Shown in pieces: positions 17,198-26,655 of a stretch of 43,230 bases of DNA (positions within the stretch are counted from its first letter, which is position 1; the number at the start of each line of letters is the position of its first letter). The translations under genes and the position numbers were made by a program. Source of the stretch: a virus. Location of the stretch: the IMG/VR virus record IMGVR_UViG_3300031576_000116, positions 1 to 43,230 of that record; one strand, written 5' to 3'. The notes under the pieces were generated by a model that made no database searches, had not been told where the DNA came from, and saw nothing but the letters and a program-made list of their open reading frames with translations.

Positions 17198-20100
17198 TTG
17201 CCAGCTCCAGACCCTGGGCACAAAAACAAGTTCACAACCAAAGCCGAAGCCTATGGGCTCGATATCGAGGATCCAGACACTCCCGATATTATGATGGAGA
17301 TGGCTGGTCCCGCTGACGATGCTTTCAATGCGATATCTGAAATGGACTTGGGAGCAGAGGACATTGGCGGGGAGCCAGACATTTCCGATCTTGCCATGGA
17401 TGATCTCCCATCTATCGATGACGAATATGGCGGAATCCTTGACGCTAACGAGCCAGACACTGCTAGTGCCTATGTCAGACAGCATACTAGGAAGCTAGAC
17501 GACAAAGCGGCGCAAGGGCGTGGCATTATAGGTACACTTATGGACGGGCTGCAATGGTGGGAAAATGCCAGGGTAGGCGTAGTCCGTGGGGCTCTCGGGC
17601 TACAAAGCGCAAGGCCAGTGAAATTTAAGAATCAGACCTTTGAGGATATGTTGGTCAATGATTTCGGAATGGAAAAAAGTGGCATTACAACTGCTGCGGC
17701 ATTTTTAGCTGATACAGTAATGGCGCCAGAAACATATTTAAGCTTCGGGCTCTCTACCGTTGGGAAAGGGGCAAGGCTTGGGCAAAATGCTGTTAAGGGC
17801 ATATTCCGAGAATTGCCATTATCCGGCAATGCTTTCCTTAAAAAAGACGGTTCCCTCATTATCAATGAGCTGGGTCGCAGGGAGCTGCGGGAAATGGCAG
17901 AAAATGCCGCGATTGAGCAATTCGGCGAGGACGTTATTAAAAAAAATGCCTCCGAGGCTGAGGCATTTATGAGGGAATTCATATTGAAAGAGCAGGAGAA
18001 AATTGTTCCGCAGCTTGCCTCCGCAAATGATAAATTATCCAGGATGAATAAGATCGGGCTCACCCACAAGGGCGCTGTAATATTCAGGCAAGAAGTTGGT
18101 GACAGGTTAGCCGGTAAATTTACCCCCGATGTTTTAGAGAAGGGGCTTGCGAAAGAAATCGTTGCGCAGACTGAAGACGAGGTCCTTGGGGTTTTGGATG
18201 ACATCGCTACATCGGCAAAAATTGTTGATGATGCGGTGGCTGGCCGGTTCTTGGACAAGAAAACTGGTGAGATATCGAAGGGGCTGATAGACGCTGGCGG
18301 GATAAAGGTTTATGTGCCGTTTACTAAAATTGAGCGCACTATTGTAAGCGGCGAAAAAATAAAAAACATAGTCAATAGCTCCGGTCTCCCTGGGTGGCTT
18401 TCAAGGCAGGCATCTGCCGGAACGCTAGTTGGCAGGAGCGCTGAGTACCTCGACGCCAGATGGTTCGATATGAAAACGTACGCCAGAAAAACATTTGGGG
18501 GGAACGCACTGAACATAACTGATGAGGCGATTGAGCAACGCCTCAAGGTTGCCGCCGTCGATGGGTACGAATATGCCGAACGCGTAGCCCAACGAGGGGT
18601 TAAGATTTCAGACCAAATGTTGGCAGAAAACGCAGAGACATTCATATTCAACCTATCTAAGCATGCATCCCAGGCAGCGAGGAAACATTACGAAAAGGTC
18701 GTTGGCGAGGAGATCGGGTTTTTCAAGGAATTAAGCGGTGAACAGAAGGTGAAATTTGTCAAAGCAATGGTCGGGCACTTAAACGTAGAGCGCGGTCGGG
18801 GCGTCAAGGCAGATTTCGACATCACGAAAATGGTCGATGACCCAGTGGTGCAAAAGAAAATCAACGAATGGAAGGCGCGCAGCCCGCAACTAGCAGAGGA
18901 GGCTGGTCTCACGGTAGACGAACATTACGCGAACTATCTCCCTTTCTTGAACAAGGGAGCGGTAGACAGCTATATCAGGAAAGCCAAAGACGGGAAAATA
19001 TTAGGAGATAGATTGCGGCTGGCGGAAAGGGATTATTTGATTGAAGCGAAGACTCGAGGAGAACAGGTGTACAAGAGTCCGGCAGCATTAGTGACTGCGC
19101 TAAGATCGCAAATTATGGTCGGGAATATACGTGATGAAATCGTTATGAAAACCGCCAGGGAATTCGGGAAAGTCTTCAATAATCCATTTGAGGCGCGCAG
19201 GCAGGGTTACATTTCGATTATGGGTGAGGCAGAGGAAACCGCTAGGTGGGAACTTTTGTCCAGGAAGACACAGAATGTAGCCAAGGGGCTCGCCAAAGAG
19301 CTAGGTACAGACAGTGTCAATAAAATATATATACCAAATAGAGTGCATAAGTCCCTGCAAGAAAACAAATACCTACAAAGATATTCTATCCCACTGGTAA
19401 CGGCATTCACCAATAAATTGAAATATCACCTCACGGTGCCATTCCCTGCATTTACGGCGAGGAATGCGATTAGCAACACTGTGCTAAACGCGGCGAATAT
19501 CGGGCTGCACGCAGTCAGCCCAAAAAAAAATAAGATGGCTATCGATGCTATATTGGGAAGAAATTTAGACAATATGATAACCAATGATGCCGGGGAGAAA
19601 TTCACCCTTGGTCAGTTATTGGACGACGCGAAATCTCGTGGTCTCATTGGCGATGCCATACATGATATGCCCAAAGCGCTTATGTCACCGAATGAGTCAT
19701 TCGCAGCCAAGGCCAAGGCGGCAGTATGGGCGCTAAACCCACTCGCCGAGCGCGGCTATTGGGGTAGGATGATGCAGCACATGTCCCGGAGTGTGGAGAA
19801 CCAAGCCCGATTCACCAATTACCTATATTGGCGAATGGCTGGGTTAGACGGGAAATTCTCCGCACAGCAGGCGCTGGATACTCTATTCGATTACGGCAAG
19901 GTCACAAAAGCCGAATCGGTCATAAAGCACCTTATACCATTTTACAGTTTCAGCCGAAACAATATTGAGAACAATTGGAAGTTGTTCAAACAGCGCCCAG
20001 GGGTCATTGCTGGCAGGATGAAATTCTGGAACCATTTTGGACCCAATGAGGAGGAGTTTAAGAACCTCCCAGATTGGGCTAAGAAAAAATTCACACTAGC

Positions 20101-20815
20101 TGCCGGGAAAATGATTTACAGCTTCGGCGCAGATCCGCTTGAGGACATATCAGAATTGACAAGTGGTGCTGCCGCATGGGTTGGGCGTGTTCATCCAGCC
20201 ATCAAATATATGGTTGAGTCTGGGCTAGACAAAGATGCATTTGCCGGTCGGCGAATGGTTGAATTCAATAGAGCTAATGAGCTGGGCTTTATTCTAAACG
20301 CAGCAAAGGGACGTGGGATAACCAGGGGGGTTCCTGGGGCGCAGACCCTAGCGCAATCGGTGGCGGAATGGCTAGACCTGCGCAGGGCCGATGACCGCGT
20401 GGTGGCTAACCCGACCAAATTGCATATCATGAGGAGCCTTTTCACTTCCCGCTATCTGTCCACCCTGGGGCTGGCCTCCAAAGAGGACGTTGATATGTCA
20501 ATGAAGCTGGCACGCATTCTCACTGGCGCTACTGCGCTGACTCCGAATGACCCATTTTTCATATATCTGAACAATGTAAAAACCGTCAAGGACCTGGGCG
20601 TTGATAGACTCGTCGGGCAGGGTATGTTCACGGGAGGTGATTTTCCTAGAGCAAACAAGTCCGCATTCAAGAACCCCGTCAAAAGAACCGCTGCGAATAA
20701 ATTAATGAGAGAGTTATTCGAGCGCGCCCGCGAATCAGGCTATTCGATAGACGAGGAAAGGGTGCATAGGACGGTGGAGAAAATAGAAAAATTGTCTTCG
20801 ATTGAGCGCCCATGA
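17198..20815 (+). CDS. Large ejection/polyvalent protein
   Basis: 1205 residues, the largest protein of the window. It is mostly alpha-helical. A region around residues 870-930 carries a pattern shared by many phage polyvalent or ejection proteins: ARFTNYLYWRMAG followed later by LFDYGKVTKAE and LIPFYSFSRNNIENN. Other parts show acidic N-terminal disorder (about 1-95). The protein would be carried in the head and injected with DNA. TTG at 17198 follows AGAGG. It overlaps the next gene by 4 bases. Confidence 0.7.
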   Translation: MPAPDPGHKNKFTTKAEAYGLDIEDPDTPDIMMEMAGPADDAFNAISEMDLGAEDIGGEPDISDLAMDDLPSIDDEYGGILDANEPDTASAYVRQHTRKLDDKAAQGRGIIGTLMDGLQWWENARVGVVRGALGLQSARPVKFKNQTFEDMLVNDFGMEKSGITTAAAFLADTVMAPETYLSFGLSTVGKGARLGQNAVKGIFRELPLSGNAFLKKDGSLIINELGRRELREMAENAAIEQFGEDVIKKNASEAEAFMREFILKEQEKIVPQLASANDKLSRMNKIGLTHKGAVIFRQEVGDRLAGKFTPDVLEKGLAKEIVAQTEDEVLGVLDDIATSAKIVDDAVAGRFLDKKTGEISKGLIDAGGIKVYVPFTKIERTIVSGEKIKNIVNSSGLPGWLSRQASAGTLVGRSAEYLDARWFDMKTYARKTFGGNALNITDEAIEQRLKVAAVDGYEYAERVAQRGVKISDQMLAENAETFIFNLSKHASQAARKHYEKVVGEEIGFFKELSGEQKVKFVKAMVGHLNVERGRGVKADFDITKMVDDPVVQKKINEWKARSPQLAEEAGLTVDEHYANYLPFLNKGAVDSYIRKAKDGKILGDRLRLAERDYLIEAKTRGEQVYKSPAALVTALRSQIMVGNIRDEIVMKTAREFGKVFNNPFEARRQGYISIMGEAEETARWELLSRKTQNVAKGLAKELGTDSVNKIYIPNRVHKSLQENKYLQRYSIPLVTAFTNKLKYHLTVPFPAFTARNAISNTVLNAANIGLHAVSPKKNKMAIDAILGRNLDNMITNDAGEKFTLGQLLDDAKSRGLIGDAIHDMPKALMSPNESFAAKAKAAVWALNPLAERGYWGRMMQHMSRSVENQARFTNYLYWRMAGLDGKFSAQQALDTLFDYGKVTKAESVIKHLIPFYSFSRNNIENNWKLFKQRPGVIAGRMKFWNHFGPNEEEFKNLPDWAKKKFTLAAGKMIYSFGADPLEDISELTSGAAAWVGRVHPAIKYMVESGLDKDAFAGRRMVEFNRANELGFILNAAKGRGITRGVPGAQTLAQSVAEWLDLRRADDRVVANPTKLHIMRSLFTSRYLSTLGLASKEDVDMSMKLARILTGATALTPNDPFFIYLNNVKTVKDLGVDRLVGQGMFTGGDFPRANKSAFKNPVKRTAANKLMRELFERARESGYSIDEERVHRTVEKIEKLSSIERP

Positions 20816-21201
20816 GGAAAATACCGTTCCGGCATACCCAAAACGTAGTAAATGAGGCGCAAAACCTCAATGAGAACCTGTCCTTTTTAGAGAGATACAG
20901 GCTAGAAAGTGTCCTTTATCGCACAAGCGCATCGGCTTCAGTGCTATTCCCCGCGCAGGAGTTAGAGAGCGGAAGGCAGCGGGCAGTTGGCACTGGAACC
21001 TCCTCAGTGGTGGTTACCATCCCATTACAACAGCGATATAACAGTGTCCTTGGTTGCAATTTAACGCCGATTGGCATATCTTGGACGGCCCGCATCAGCG
21101 ATGTAACGGCCAGCAGCCTAGCTGTTCAGCTAGACGCCACCGCATCTTTGGGAACCGCCGCCTATGAGTTTTTTTGGGAACTCCGAGGGAGGTTAGAATG
21201 A
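20812..21201 (+). CDS. Small beta-rich virion protein
   Basis: 129 residues. The N-terminal 40 residues are helical and charged (HTQNVVNEAQNLNENLSFLERYRL), and the rest is Ser/Thr/Ala-rich beta, ending in FFWELRGRLE. The start ATG overlaps the stop of the ejection protein and the stop overlaps the next start, so it is in the late operon. It may be a distal tail or capsid accessory protein. Unknown family. Confidence 0.45.
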   Translation: MRKIPFRHTQNVVNEAQNLNENLSFLERYRLESVLYRTSASASVLFPAQELESGRQRAVGTGTSSVVVTIPLQQRYNSVLGCNLTPIGISWTARISDVTASSLAVQLDATASLGTAAYEFFWELRGRLE

Positions 21202-21401
21202 CTCACGGAAAGACAGCTTTGACAGACCCCAAATTTCTGATTTACGCATTGACGCTAGTAGTTGGAGCGGTTGTTTTCGTTTATGCGACGTTTGCCACTA
21301 CCGACCAGGTGGCCCTGGTTGACGCAAGAGTGACTAGGCTAGAAAGTAAAATAGACAAAATATTAGAGGCCGTTATTCAACTACGGGGGCGACGGCATTG
21401 A
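21198..21401 (+). CDS. Small membrane protein, holin or spanin candidate
   Basis: 67 residues with one transmembrane segment (about 14-37) and a C-terminal coiled coil with VTRLESKIDKILEAVIQL. ATG overlaps the previous stop as ATGA with GGGAGG upstream. It directly precedes the M15 endolysin and overlaps it by 4 bases. One TM helix plus a coiled coil is the shape of an inner-membrane spanin or a small holin. No lipobox is seen nearby for a partner spanin. Confidence 0.5.
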   Translation: MTHGKTALTDPKFLIYALTLVVGAVVFVYATFATTDQVALVDARVTRLESKIDKILEAVIQLRGRRH

Positions 21402-21853
21402 GCGCGACAACGGGCGGGGCGGCTGTGTTCCTGTTCCCTTATCGAGGTACAGATAAACTCGATGTGCGTTGGCATGCGAAGGATCTGGAAATAGAGAATT
21501 TGCTAACCAAGTACAATATGCCATTTAAGCGATATGAGACATGGCGCTCTGTAGAAAGACAGGCGTATTTATATGATAACAATAAATCCAAGATACGCGA
21601 TGGGGGTAAACATGGGATGGGCCTGGCTACTGATTGGGTTTTGTTTATTGATGGCAAGTGGAGTTGGGGCGCTCGCCCTACGCGCAAACAAAGCGGTGCT
21701 ACTGATTCAGAGGCGATACGGCTTAATAAAAGAGACATTTCGCTCTACTGGGCGAAGGCATATATAGTATCTGGGCAAATCGATGGGGTGGCATGCGGCA
21801 GCTTTTGGGCCAACTTCGTTGACCATGCCCATCATGAACTCGTGAACATATAG
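21398..21853 (+). CDS. Endolysin, M15-type L-alanyl-D-glutamate/D-Ala peptidase-like
   Basis: 151 residues. The motif GKHGMGLATDWV (70-81) reproduces the family pattern H-x(6)-D with His72 and Asp79 as zinc ligands, and DHAHHE (142-147) supplies the third ligand histidine and the catalytic glutamate. YETWRSVERQ (46-55) matches the family's first conserved block. The protein should cleave peptide cross-links of peptidoglycan at the end of infection. TTG at 21398 overlaps the upstream stop as TTGA. No signal peptide is visible, so release needs a holin. Confidence 0.8.
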   Translation: MSATTGGAAVFLFPYRGTDKLDVRWHAKDLEIENLLTKYNMPFKRYETWRSVERQAYLYDNNKSKIRDGGKHGMGLATDWVLFIDGKWSWGARPTRKQSGATDSEAIRLNKRDISLYWAKAYIVSGQIDGVACGSFWANFVDHAHHELVNI

Positions 21854-21861
21854 GGGGGTCT

Positions 21862-22155
21862 ATGTCTTGGCTATTAGGTGCAGTGCATAGTGTCGCTGAG
21901 TTTTTCAGTGGGTCTAACGGGGCTATCGTCAAAGGTTACGCTGCCCTGGGGATGGTTTCTAGTTCGGCCTATATTGTAGTGAACATAGGCGGAGTGCTGG
22001 TATCGGCCATTAACAAGATTGTTGATCTGATCCCGGGGTCGGGAGATGATACATGGGTTAGGAAATATGTTCTAAATTATTGGGACAAGGGGATCGCGTA
22101 TTGGGACAAAGTGAGACCTTGGGTAGATAAATTTTCGGTATATTCCAGAAAATGA
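21862..22155 (+). CDS. Holin candidate
   Basis: 97 residues. Two hydrophobic stretches (about 21-50, including AALGMVSSSAYIVVNIGGVLVSAI) may give one long or two short membrane helices, and the C-terminus is charged and aromatic. It follows the endolysin directly with GGGGGG as ribosome binding site. Position and hydropathy support a holin. The N-terminal portion is amphipathic (MSWLLGAVHSVAEFF). No family hit is possible by eye. Confidence 0.45.
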   Translation: MSWLLGAVHSVAEFFSGSNGAIVKGYAALGMVSSSAYIVVNIGGVLVSAINKIVDLIPGSGDDTWVRKYVLNYWDKGIAYWDKVRPWVDKFSVYSRK

Positions 22156-22214
22156 ATTGCAAATTTGCATAAGATAATTATAACTATAACTAACAAGTGG
22201 ACCATTGGTATGCG

Positions 22215-22553
22215 ATGGCTTATAAATCGGCTCCAAAAAATATAGCTCGTCATGAAATAGACCAACAAACTGGGGAAATTAATTATATAAAAAAAGAATT
22301 CAATGATGATTTCTTCTTTAGAAAGACACGCGCCATTTCCATCACAGCGCAACACCTGGATATGGTTTCTAGCGGTGGTATAGTTGTTGTTGACATCCGG
22401 CATCGCGGCGTAGTGGTATCGGCTAGTAAGCAGACAATAAAGAATAATTCAAAGATTTTTACATTTAATAAGGAGGTGAAATATTATCTTACTGTCGATA
22501 AGTGGGACGTTCTTTCTGGTGATGCCGAATGGGTGCATGGTTTGCCAATATGA
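22215..22553 (+). CDS. Hypothetical protein upstream of the methyltransferase
   Basis: 112 residues from ATG at 22215 (a GTG at 22197 is an alternative and would add six residues). Neither start has a good ribosome binding site. Mixed alpha/beta, with a basic N-terminus (MAYKSAPKNIARHE) and beta strands around GGIVVVDIRHRGVVVSA. Its stop overlaps the methyltransferase start. Function not recognised. Confidence 0.45.
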   Translation: MAYKSAPKNIARHEIDQQTGEINYIKKEFNDDFFFRKTRAISITAQHLDMVSSGGIVVVDIRHRGVVVSASKQTIKNNSKIFTFNKEVKYYLTVDKWDVLSGDAEWVHGLPI

Positions 22554-23347
22554 TATTCAGATACCCCGGCGGCAAAACAAGATTATTGAAAGAAATAATC
22601 CCGGGGCTGTTGAGGCTAGACCACTCTGGCGACTATTATGAGCCGTTCGTAGGGGGCGGATCTGTGGCTTGTAGAATCGCGAAGGATTTTAGGGGGAAAA
22701 TTATAAACGTAAATGACGCCGATCCGTGGATATATTCTTTTTGGAAGCTATTCGAGCTTGATTCCGATAGTGATTTTTACAGGCTTTTTTCTATGATTAA
22801 TACCGCCCCCACAATCAAAAAATTCTTAAAGCTCAGGGGGTATCGCGCAAATGGGGGCACCGTTGACCTAGCATATAAAGCTATTTTTTTTAACCGAACT
22901 ACGTTCTCCGGGATAGCATCAGCGGGGCCAATCGGCGGGATTATGCAGAAAAGCAAATGGAAGATAGATTGCCGGTACAACCCGAAACTAATGATTTCAA
23001 AAATCAATGAGATGCGAGCGCTATTCCGCTCCAGGATACGAGTTAGCAACCTCCATTTCATAGATTTTATTAAAAAGATACCACAAATTGGGTCTTTTAT
23101 TTACGCCGACCCGCCATATTACAAAAAGGGTCGTGATCTTTACAACATCTGGATGAACGAAAATGAGCATATCGCCCTGTCTAGGATATTACATCGGCGG
23201 AGGAACTGGCTACTCTCATATGACGATTCCCCGGTCATTAGGGCATTGTATGCGCCGTCGGGTGTAAGAAATATTTCGGTTCGGTACTCTTCTTCTGGCG
23301 GTAAAAAGAGTTGGAAAAACGGGAATGAGTTTTTGATAAGCGGCTAA
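22550..23347 (+). CDS. D12-class DNA N6-adenine methyltransferase (Dam-like)
   Basis: 265 residues. It transfers a methyl group from S-adenosylmethionine to adenine in DNA. The N-terminal FRYPGGKTRLL (3-13), the SAM-binding motif EPFVGGGS (31-38) and the catalytic DPPY (187-190) are diagnostic, and the FNRTTFSGI block (114-122) matches the family. I chose ATG at 22550, which overlaps the upstream stop as ATGA, over an upstream in-frame ATG at 22529. Recognition may be GATC-like by family but cannot be read here. Role: protect phage DNA from host restriction or regulate packaging/replication. Confidence 0.9.
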   Translation: MIFRYPGGKTRLLKEIIPGLLRLDHSGDYYEPFVGGGSVACRIAKDFRGKIINVNDADPWIYSFWKLFELDSDSDFYRLFSMINTAPTIKKFLKLRGYRANGGTVDLAYKAIFFNRTTFSGIASAGPIGGIMQKSKWKIDCRYNPKLMISKINEMRALFRSRIRVSNLHFIDFIKKIPQIGSFIYADPPYYKKGRDLYNIWMNENEHIALSRILHRRRNWLLSYDDSPVIRALYAPSGVRNISVRYSSSGGKKSWKNGNEFLISG

Positions 23348-23607
23348 GGACCCAACAGGGAACGCAGCAAAGACTTTGCCAAATAAATGATTGATTCCCC
23401 AGCCACGTTTATAACCGCCGCCCATGCAACATAGCCCAATATTAGCAGCCCGCCAGCTCCGTCGCGAAGTTCTTTCCACAGCGAGCGCTTGCGGTCGAAG
23501 GTCAATGCCTGCTTTAGCCAGTCGAATAACCAGAATAATCGCTCTCTCGCCCTAAGTAGAAGGGTGCGCTGTTTCGGTCGGGTCCTGGCTTGCCGTTGTT
23601 TTTTCAT
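23344..23607 (-). CDS. Small basic membrane protein at the end of the glycosylation operon
   Basis: 87 residues. The first 45 residues are strongly basic (MKKQRQARTRPKQR...), and a transmembrane segment spans about 51-73 (GGLLILGYVAWAAVINVAG). It overlaps the 3' end of the Maf-like gene by 56 bases and ends 4 bases inside the convergent methyltransferase gene. A basic head plus one TM could localise partner proteins at the membrane. No family recognised. Confidence 0.5.
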   Translation of the reverse strand: MKKQRQARTRPKQRTLLLRARERLFWLFDWLKQALTFDRKRSLWKELRDGAGGLLILGYVAWAAVINVAGESIIYLAKSLLRSLLGP

Positions 23608-25606
23608 CGCTTACCCAGCTTTCTCCCTCGTCCGCCCCATCGAGGACTAGTTTTGCTGTAGAACTTTTATATAATTCGTCGTACCCATCATTAGTGTAGA
23701 GATGTACCTTGTCGCGGGAGTTTTCGCCCTTGTTGACATTCTCTAAGATACCAATAAATTTCTCCAAATAGAATTCAATGCTATTATAAAATCCCATTGT
23801 TATCTTGCAATAATGCCACATACGTTCATCTGGCGCGTCCAACACATTATGCAACCGGTTGATGTTGTTCTCATAGAAATACAGGTCTAACTGCAAAACA
23901 TCTAGCAGCATCATGCGGAATGTCATGTTGTACCAGTATTTGTTTTTGAACCCATCTAGCGTGTCCGCGCAATTTTTCATCAACTTCTCGTAATTGGCTT
24001 TATCCCCCCTGACAGCTAGAACAAACTGGTATGGAGTAAGCGCGGTGTCCCTGGACTTTCTATTCAATTTGTCGATTTCGGATTCCATGACAGAGATGGA
24101 GTTTTTGCACTCAGCCATATTGGCGCGCAAGTGGTTGATGCATTTATGCAGTTTTGTAACTGTGCGCAGGTTGATTTCCTTGAAGGTTTTCCATTGCTCC
24201 TCTGGGCCGGCAGTGAATAGCTCGGCTAGGCGCTGGTCGATATCGGCAGCCTTGGTGGTTGCGAAGAGCGGGCGCAGGGCGAGCCATGGCTTGTATGTGG
24301 CCCCAACGATTCTAGCTCCCTCACCGGATGTGTTATAAACAACCTTCTCTTTGCCCTTCACAACGTTCCATTTGTGGATCCCTTGCTCGTACTCGTGCAG
24401 GCACCGAACCCATACTGGTATTGTAGTGGATTTCCCTCCGCTATTCGTTTCCACATCTACCCATTTGGACTTAGACGACTCTATATTAAATTCAACCTGT
24501 GTTCCTTCGGTGTGTGATTTGCCTCCGATGAACGCCAAATCGATGCCGGTGAATATAGCAGTTTTTGCTATTCTAAAGGCGATCTCAGCAGCGGCGTTAC
24601 CAGCAGATACTCCACCGTTGATTTGACCATTACGATACTTGGTGTATAGACAAGAACCGTTGGCTCTGAATATATAAAAGAATTTTTCGAACATATCGAA
24701 ATATTCCGGCGGTGTCCATGGGTATGCTGCATAATAGACCCCTTTTGTATCTTCTGGCTTCAGGTCCTGGAATATGGTGGTTAATTTGCGTTCGCATCTG
24801 GTCACGATATGGGGCCTGATGCCAGCCCGGCGCAGCTTGGGCAGGACTGCGTCAGCGGCGATGATTAGCGCTTTTTTCAGGTCCTGGTTATCTCTGTACT
24901 CGGCGATAAAGTCCTCCAATGAGGGGCCACCACCGCACACGATAATGGGCACATCCTCGAATTTGTCGAACAGCGCACTGATATCCCCTCCCTTGCGCAT
25001 ATTATAGGCGTTAGCAAACATCAACTGCCAGCGCTGGAAAGAATCCTCGGAGCACCCCATCGATAGCTCTAGCTGTTTGTGGGATGCCTTAACCGCCTCC
25101 ATGATTTTGGCCTGTTCAATCTTTTCCTCTGGAGTGTTCCACCTGAATGGATCAACAATAATTTCAGAGTTCTGAATTTTGAAAGCACGCGGCAATGATG
25201 TCTCGCTTTGGTAGACATAGGACCTATATAGTTCTGCTAACAGCGCATCCGGGGCTAGCCCGATCTTGAGGTCAATATTTTCATTGGTCAATAGATCAAC
25301 TATATTCTCTGTCCGCATAACATGCTTGAACACGCCGAGGTCAGGCTCAATGATAATTATTACATCGTTGCGCTTTCCCTTGGATTTAATGGCGTCGATA
25401 ATGCGCCTTGTAGTGAATCCAACCTGGATGATAACGAGTGGATTACGTGGGTTCGCCTGGATATCTATGTCAATCGGTATGGGGCGCTCGGTGGCGCGCA
25501 CGATTGCCTGGCGATCACCCTCTTTTATCGCCTGCATGTTTAGCTTCTCGATATATTCGTTGTATGGCCTGGTGACTAATTTTTTCTCTAGTGTATCGTT
25601 TTCCAT
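23552..25606 (-). CDS. Maf/DUF115-family glycosyltransferase (nonulosonate transferase-like)
   Basis: 684 residues. The DUF115/MptE-like core is clear: VCGGGPSLEDF (223-233), IIAADAVLPKL (248-258), GIRPHIVTR (262-270) and the GGVSAGNAAAEIAF / FTGIDLAF / GGKSHTEG segment (331-368). Bacterial Maf proteins use this fold to move CMP-activated pseudaminic or legionaminic acid onto Ser/Thr of flagellin in the cytoplasm. The N-terminal 150 residues and helical C-terminal 200 residues also match the Maf layout. ATG follows GGAGGT. It overlaps the upstream neuC-like gene by 19 bases, so it is translated with the three enzymes that would make its donor. The acceptor is unknown. Confidence 0.85.
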   Translation of the reverse strand: MENDTLEKKLVTRPYNEYIEKLNMQAIKEGDRQAIVRATERPIPIDIDIQANPRNPLVIIQVGFTTRRIIDAIKSKGKRNDVIIIIEPDLGVFKHVMRTENIVDLLTNENIDLKIGLAPDALLAELYRSYVYQSETSLPRAFKIQNSEIIVDPFRWNTPEEKIEQAKIMEAVKASHKQLELSMGCSEDSFQRWQLMFANAYNMRKGGDISALFDKFEDVPIIVCGGGPSLEDFIAEYRDNQDLKKALIIAADAVLPKLRRAGIRPHIVTRCERKLTTIFQDLKPEDTKGVYYAAYPWTPPEYFDMFEKFFYIFRANGSCLYTKYRNGQINGGVSAGNAAAEIAFRIAKTAIFTGIDLAFIGGKSHTEGTQVEFNIESSKSKWVDVETNSGGKSTTIPVWVRCLHEYEQGIHKWNVVKGKEKVVYNTSGEGARIVGATYKPWLALRPLFATTKAADIDQRLAELFTAGPEEQWKTFKEINLRTVTKLHKCINHLRANMAECKNSISVMESEIDKLNRKSRDTALTPYQFVLAVRGDKANYEKLMKNCADTLDGFKNKYWYNMTFRMMLLDVLQLDLYFYENNINRLHNVLDAPDERMWHYCKITMGFYNSIEFYLEKFIGILENVNKGENSRDKVHLYTNDGYDELYKSSTAKLVLDGADEGESWVSDEKTTASQDPTETAHPST

Positions 25607-26655
25607 GGCAATACCTCCAGTTGTGAAACAATCCGCTCGGACGCCTTTCCGTCGCCAAACATCAGCGATGGGTTAGGATTATATTCGCATACTCTATCAA
25701 TGGCCTCGAATATGCCGTCGAAACCACAATGCCAGGTACATTCTGATCGCGCTCTACCCCATTGTCGCCTACCGATATCTAGTGCCGGTATTCCCAGCGC
25801 AGATGACTCGCGGATGCCAGCGCTGGAATTGCCGATGATAGCCCTAGCGCCAGCGAGCAAACGCAAGAAATCTACTCCACCGATATTGGGGTGCAACTTG
25901 ATCCCCATCGTGTTTTGTACGGCCAGAACCTCCTCACATCCTGGGTCGTTGTTAGAAGCGAACCAGTAACAATGCATATTGTGTTCTTTGCAATACCATG
26001 ACACCACATCAATAATGCACTCGACCTGACTATTGGCGACGGTGATCTCGTTTGTATGCGGATGGAATATACAGATGATATATCTACTGTTGCTGTTGTT
26101 TTTTTTTATCCCGGCCTCTCTGATAACATCTATAGATGGGCATCCTAATTCATAGATGTAATTTGGGTTCCCCTTGATTTTGCGCACAATTTCCGCTGCC
26201 TGGAAGTGTGGCGGGAAGTGATAATCAGACAGAGCGGTAACCGAATGCCGGACCTTGTTGTCGATATTGCCGGACACCTCCCCGCCCTGGATATGGGCGA
26301 GCGGGATATGTAGGTACGCGGCTGCCGCCGCCCATGGCAATGTTTCAAATCTATCTGCGATGGCAATCACTCCTCCGATTTCTCGACTATGCAGGAAGGC
26401 CGCGAATTTTTTGAACAAGTCACCAGCCGTGTGCGCCATTGAAAGCAAACTTCTTCGGTATTCTGTGTCGATGGCGTCTGTGCCTGGATGCTGCAATTCA
26501 ATCTCAATCCGAGTGTGCTTGTTCTCCTCATACAATAAGGAGCTTGTGAGAACAATTAGTGGTTTTAGCTTTTTGCTCTTTTCCAGCTTATCCAATAATA
26601 TTTCATGCCTATAGAACGTGGCACGATTGGCTAGCATAACAGCGATATTAATCAT
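25588..26655 (-). CDS. neuC: UDP-GlcNAc 2-epimerase, hydrolysing (NeuC/LegG family)
   Basis: 355 residues, full length for the family. Hydrolysing 2-epimerases convert UDP-GlcNAc (or a related nucleotide sugar) to free ManNAc (or a ManNAc-like sugar), the first step to sialic-type acids. Motifs: DRFE (101-104), HIQGGEVSG (121-129), RHSVTALSDYHF (136-147), HP (198-199), GNSSAGIRE (275-283), the RQWGR loop (297-301) and FGDGKASERI (333-342). It has a GT-B two-Rossmann layout. Overlaps neuB-like and Maf genes by 8 and 19 bases. Sugar specificity cannot be read from sequence alone. Confidence 0.9.
   Translation of the reverse strand: MINIAVMLANRATFYRHEILLDKLEKSKKLKPLIVLTSSLLYEENKHTRIEIELQHPGTDAIDTEYRRSLLSMAHTAGDLFKKFAAFLHSREIGGVIAIADRFETLPWAAAAAYLHIPLAHIQGGEVSGNIDNKVRHSVTALSDYHFPPHFQAAEIVRKIKGNPNYIYELGCPSIDVIREAGIKKNNSNSRYIICIFHPHTNEITVANSQVECIIDVVSWYCKEHNMHCYWFASNNDPGCEEVLAVQNTMGIKLHPNIGGVDFLRLLAGARAIIGNSSAGIRESSALGIPALDIGRRQWGRARSECTWHCGFDGIFEAIDRVCEYNPNPSLMFGDGKASERIVSQLEVLPWKTIH

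Noticed and set aside
16357-17241. 294-residue ORF on the - strand opposite the third ejection gene
   Set aside because: It mirrors the codon composition of the real + strand genes and is Ser/Ala/Cys-rich without motif or ribosome binding site.
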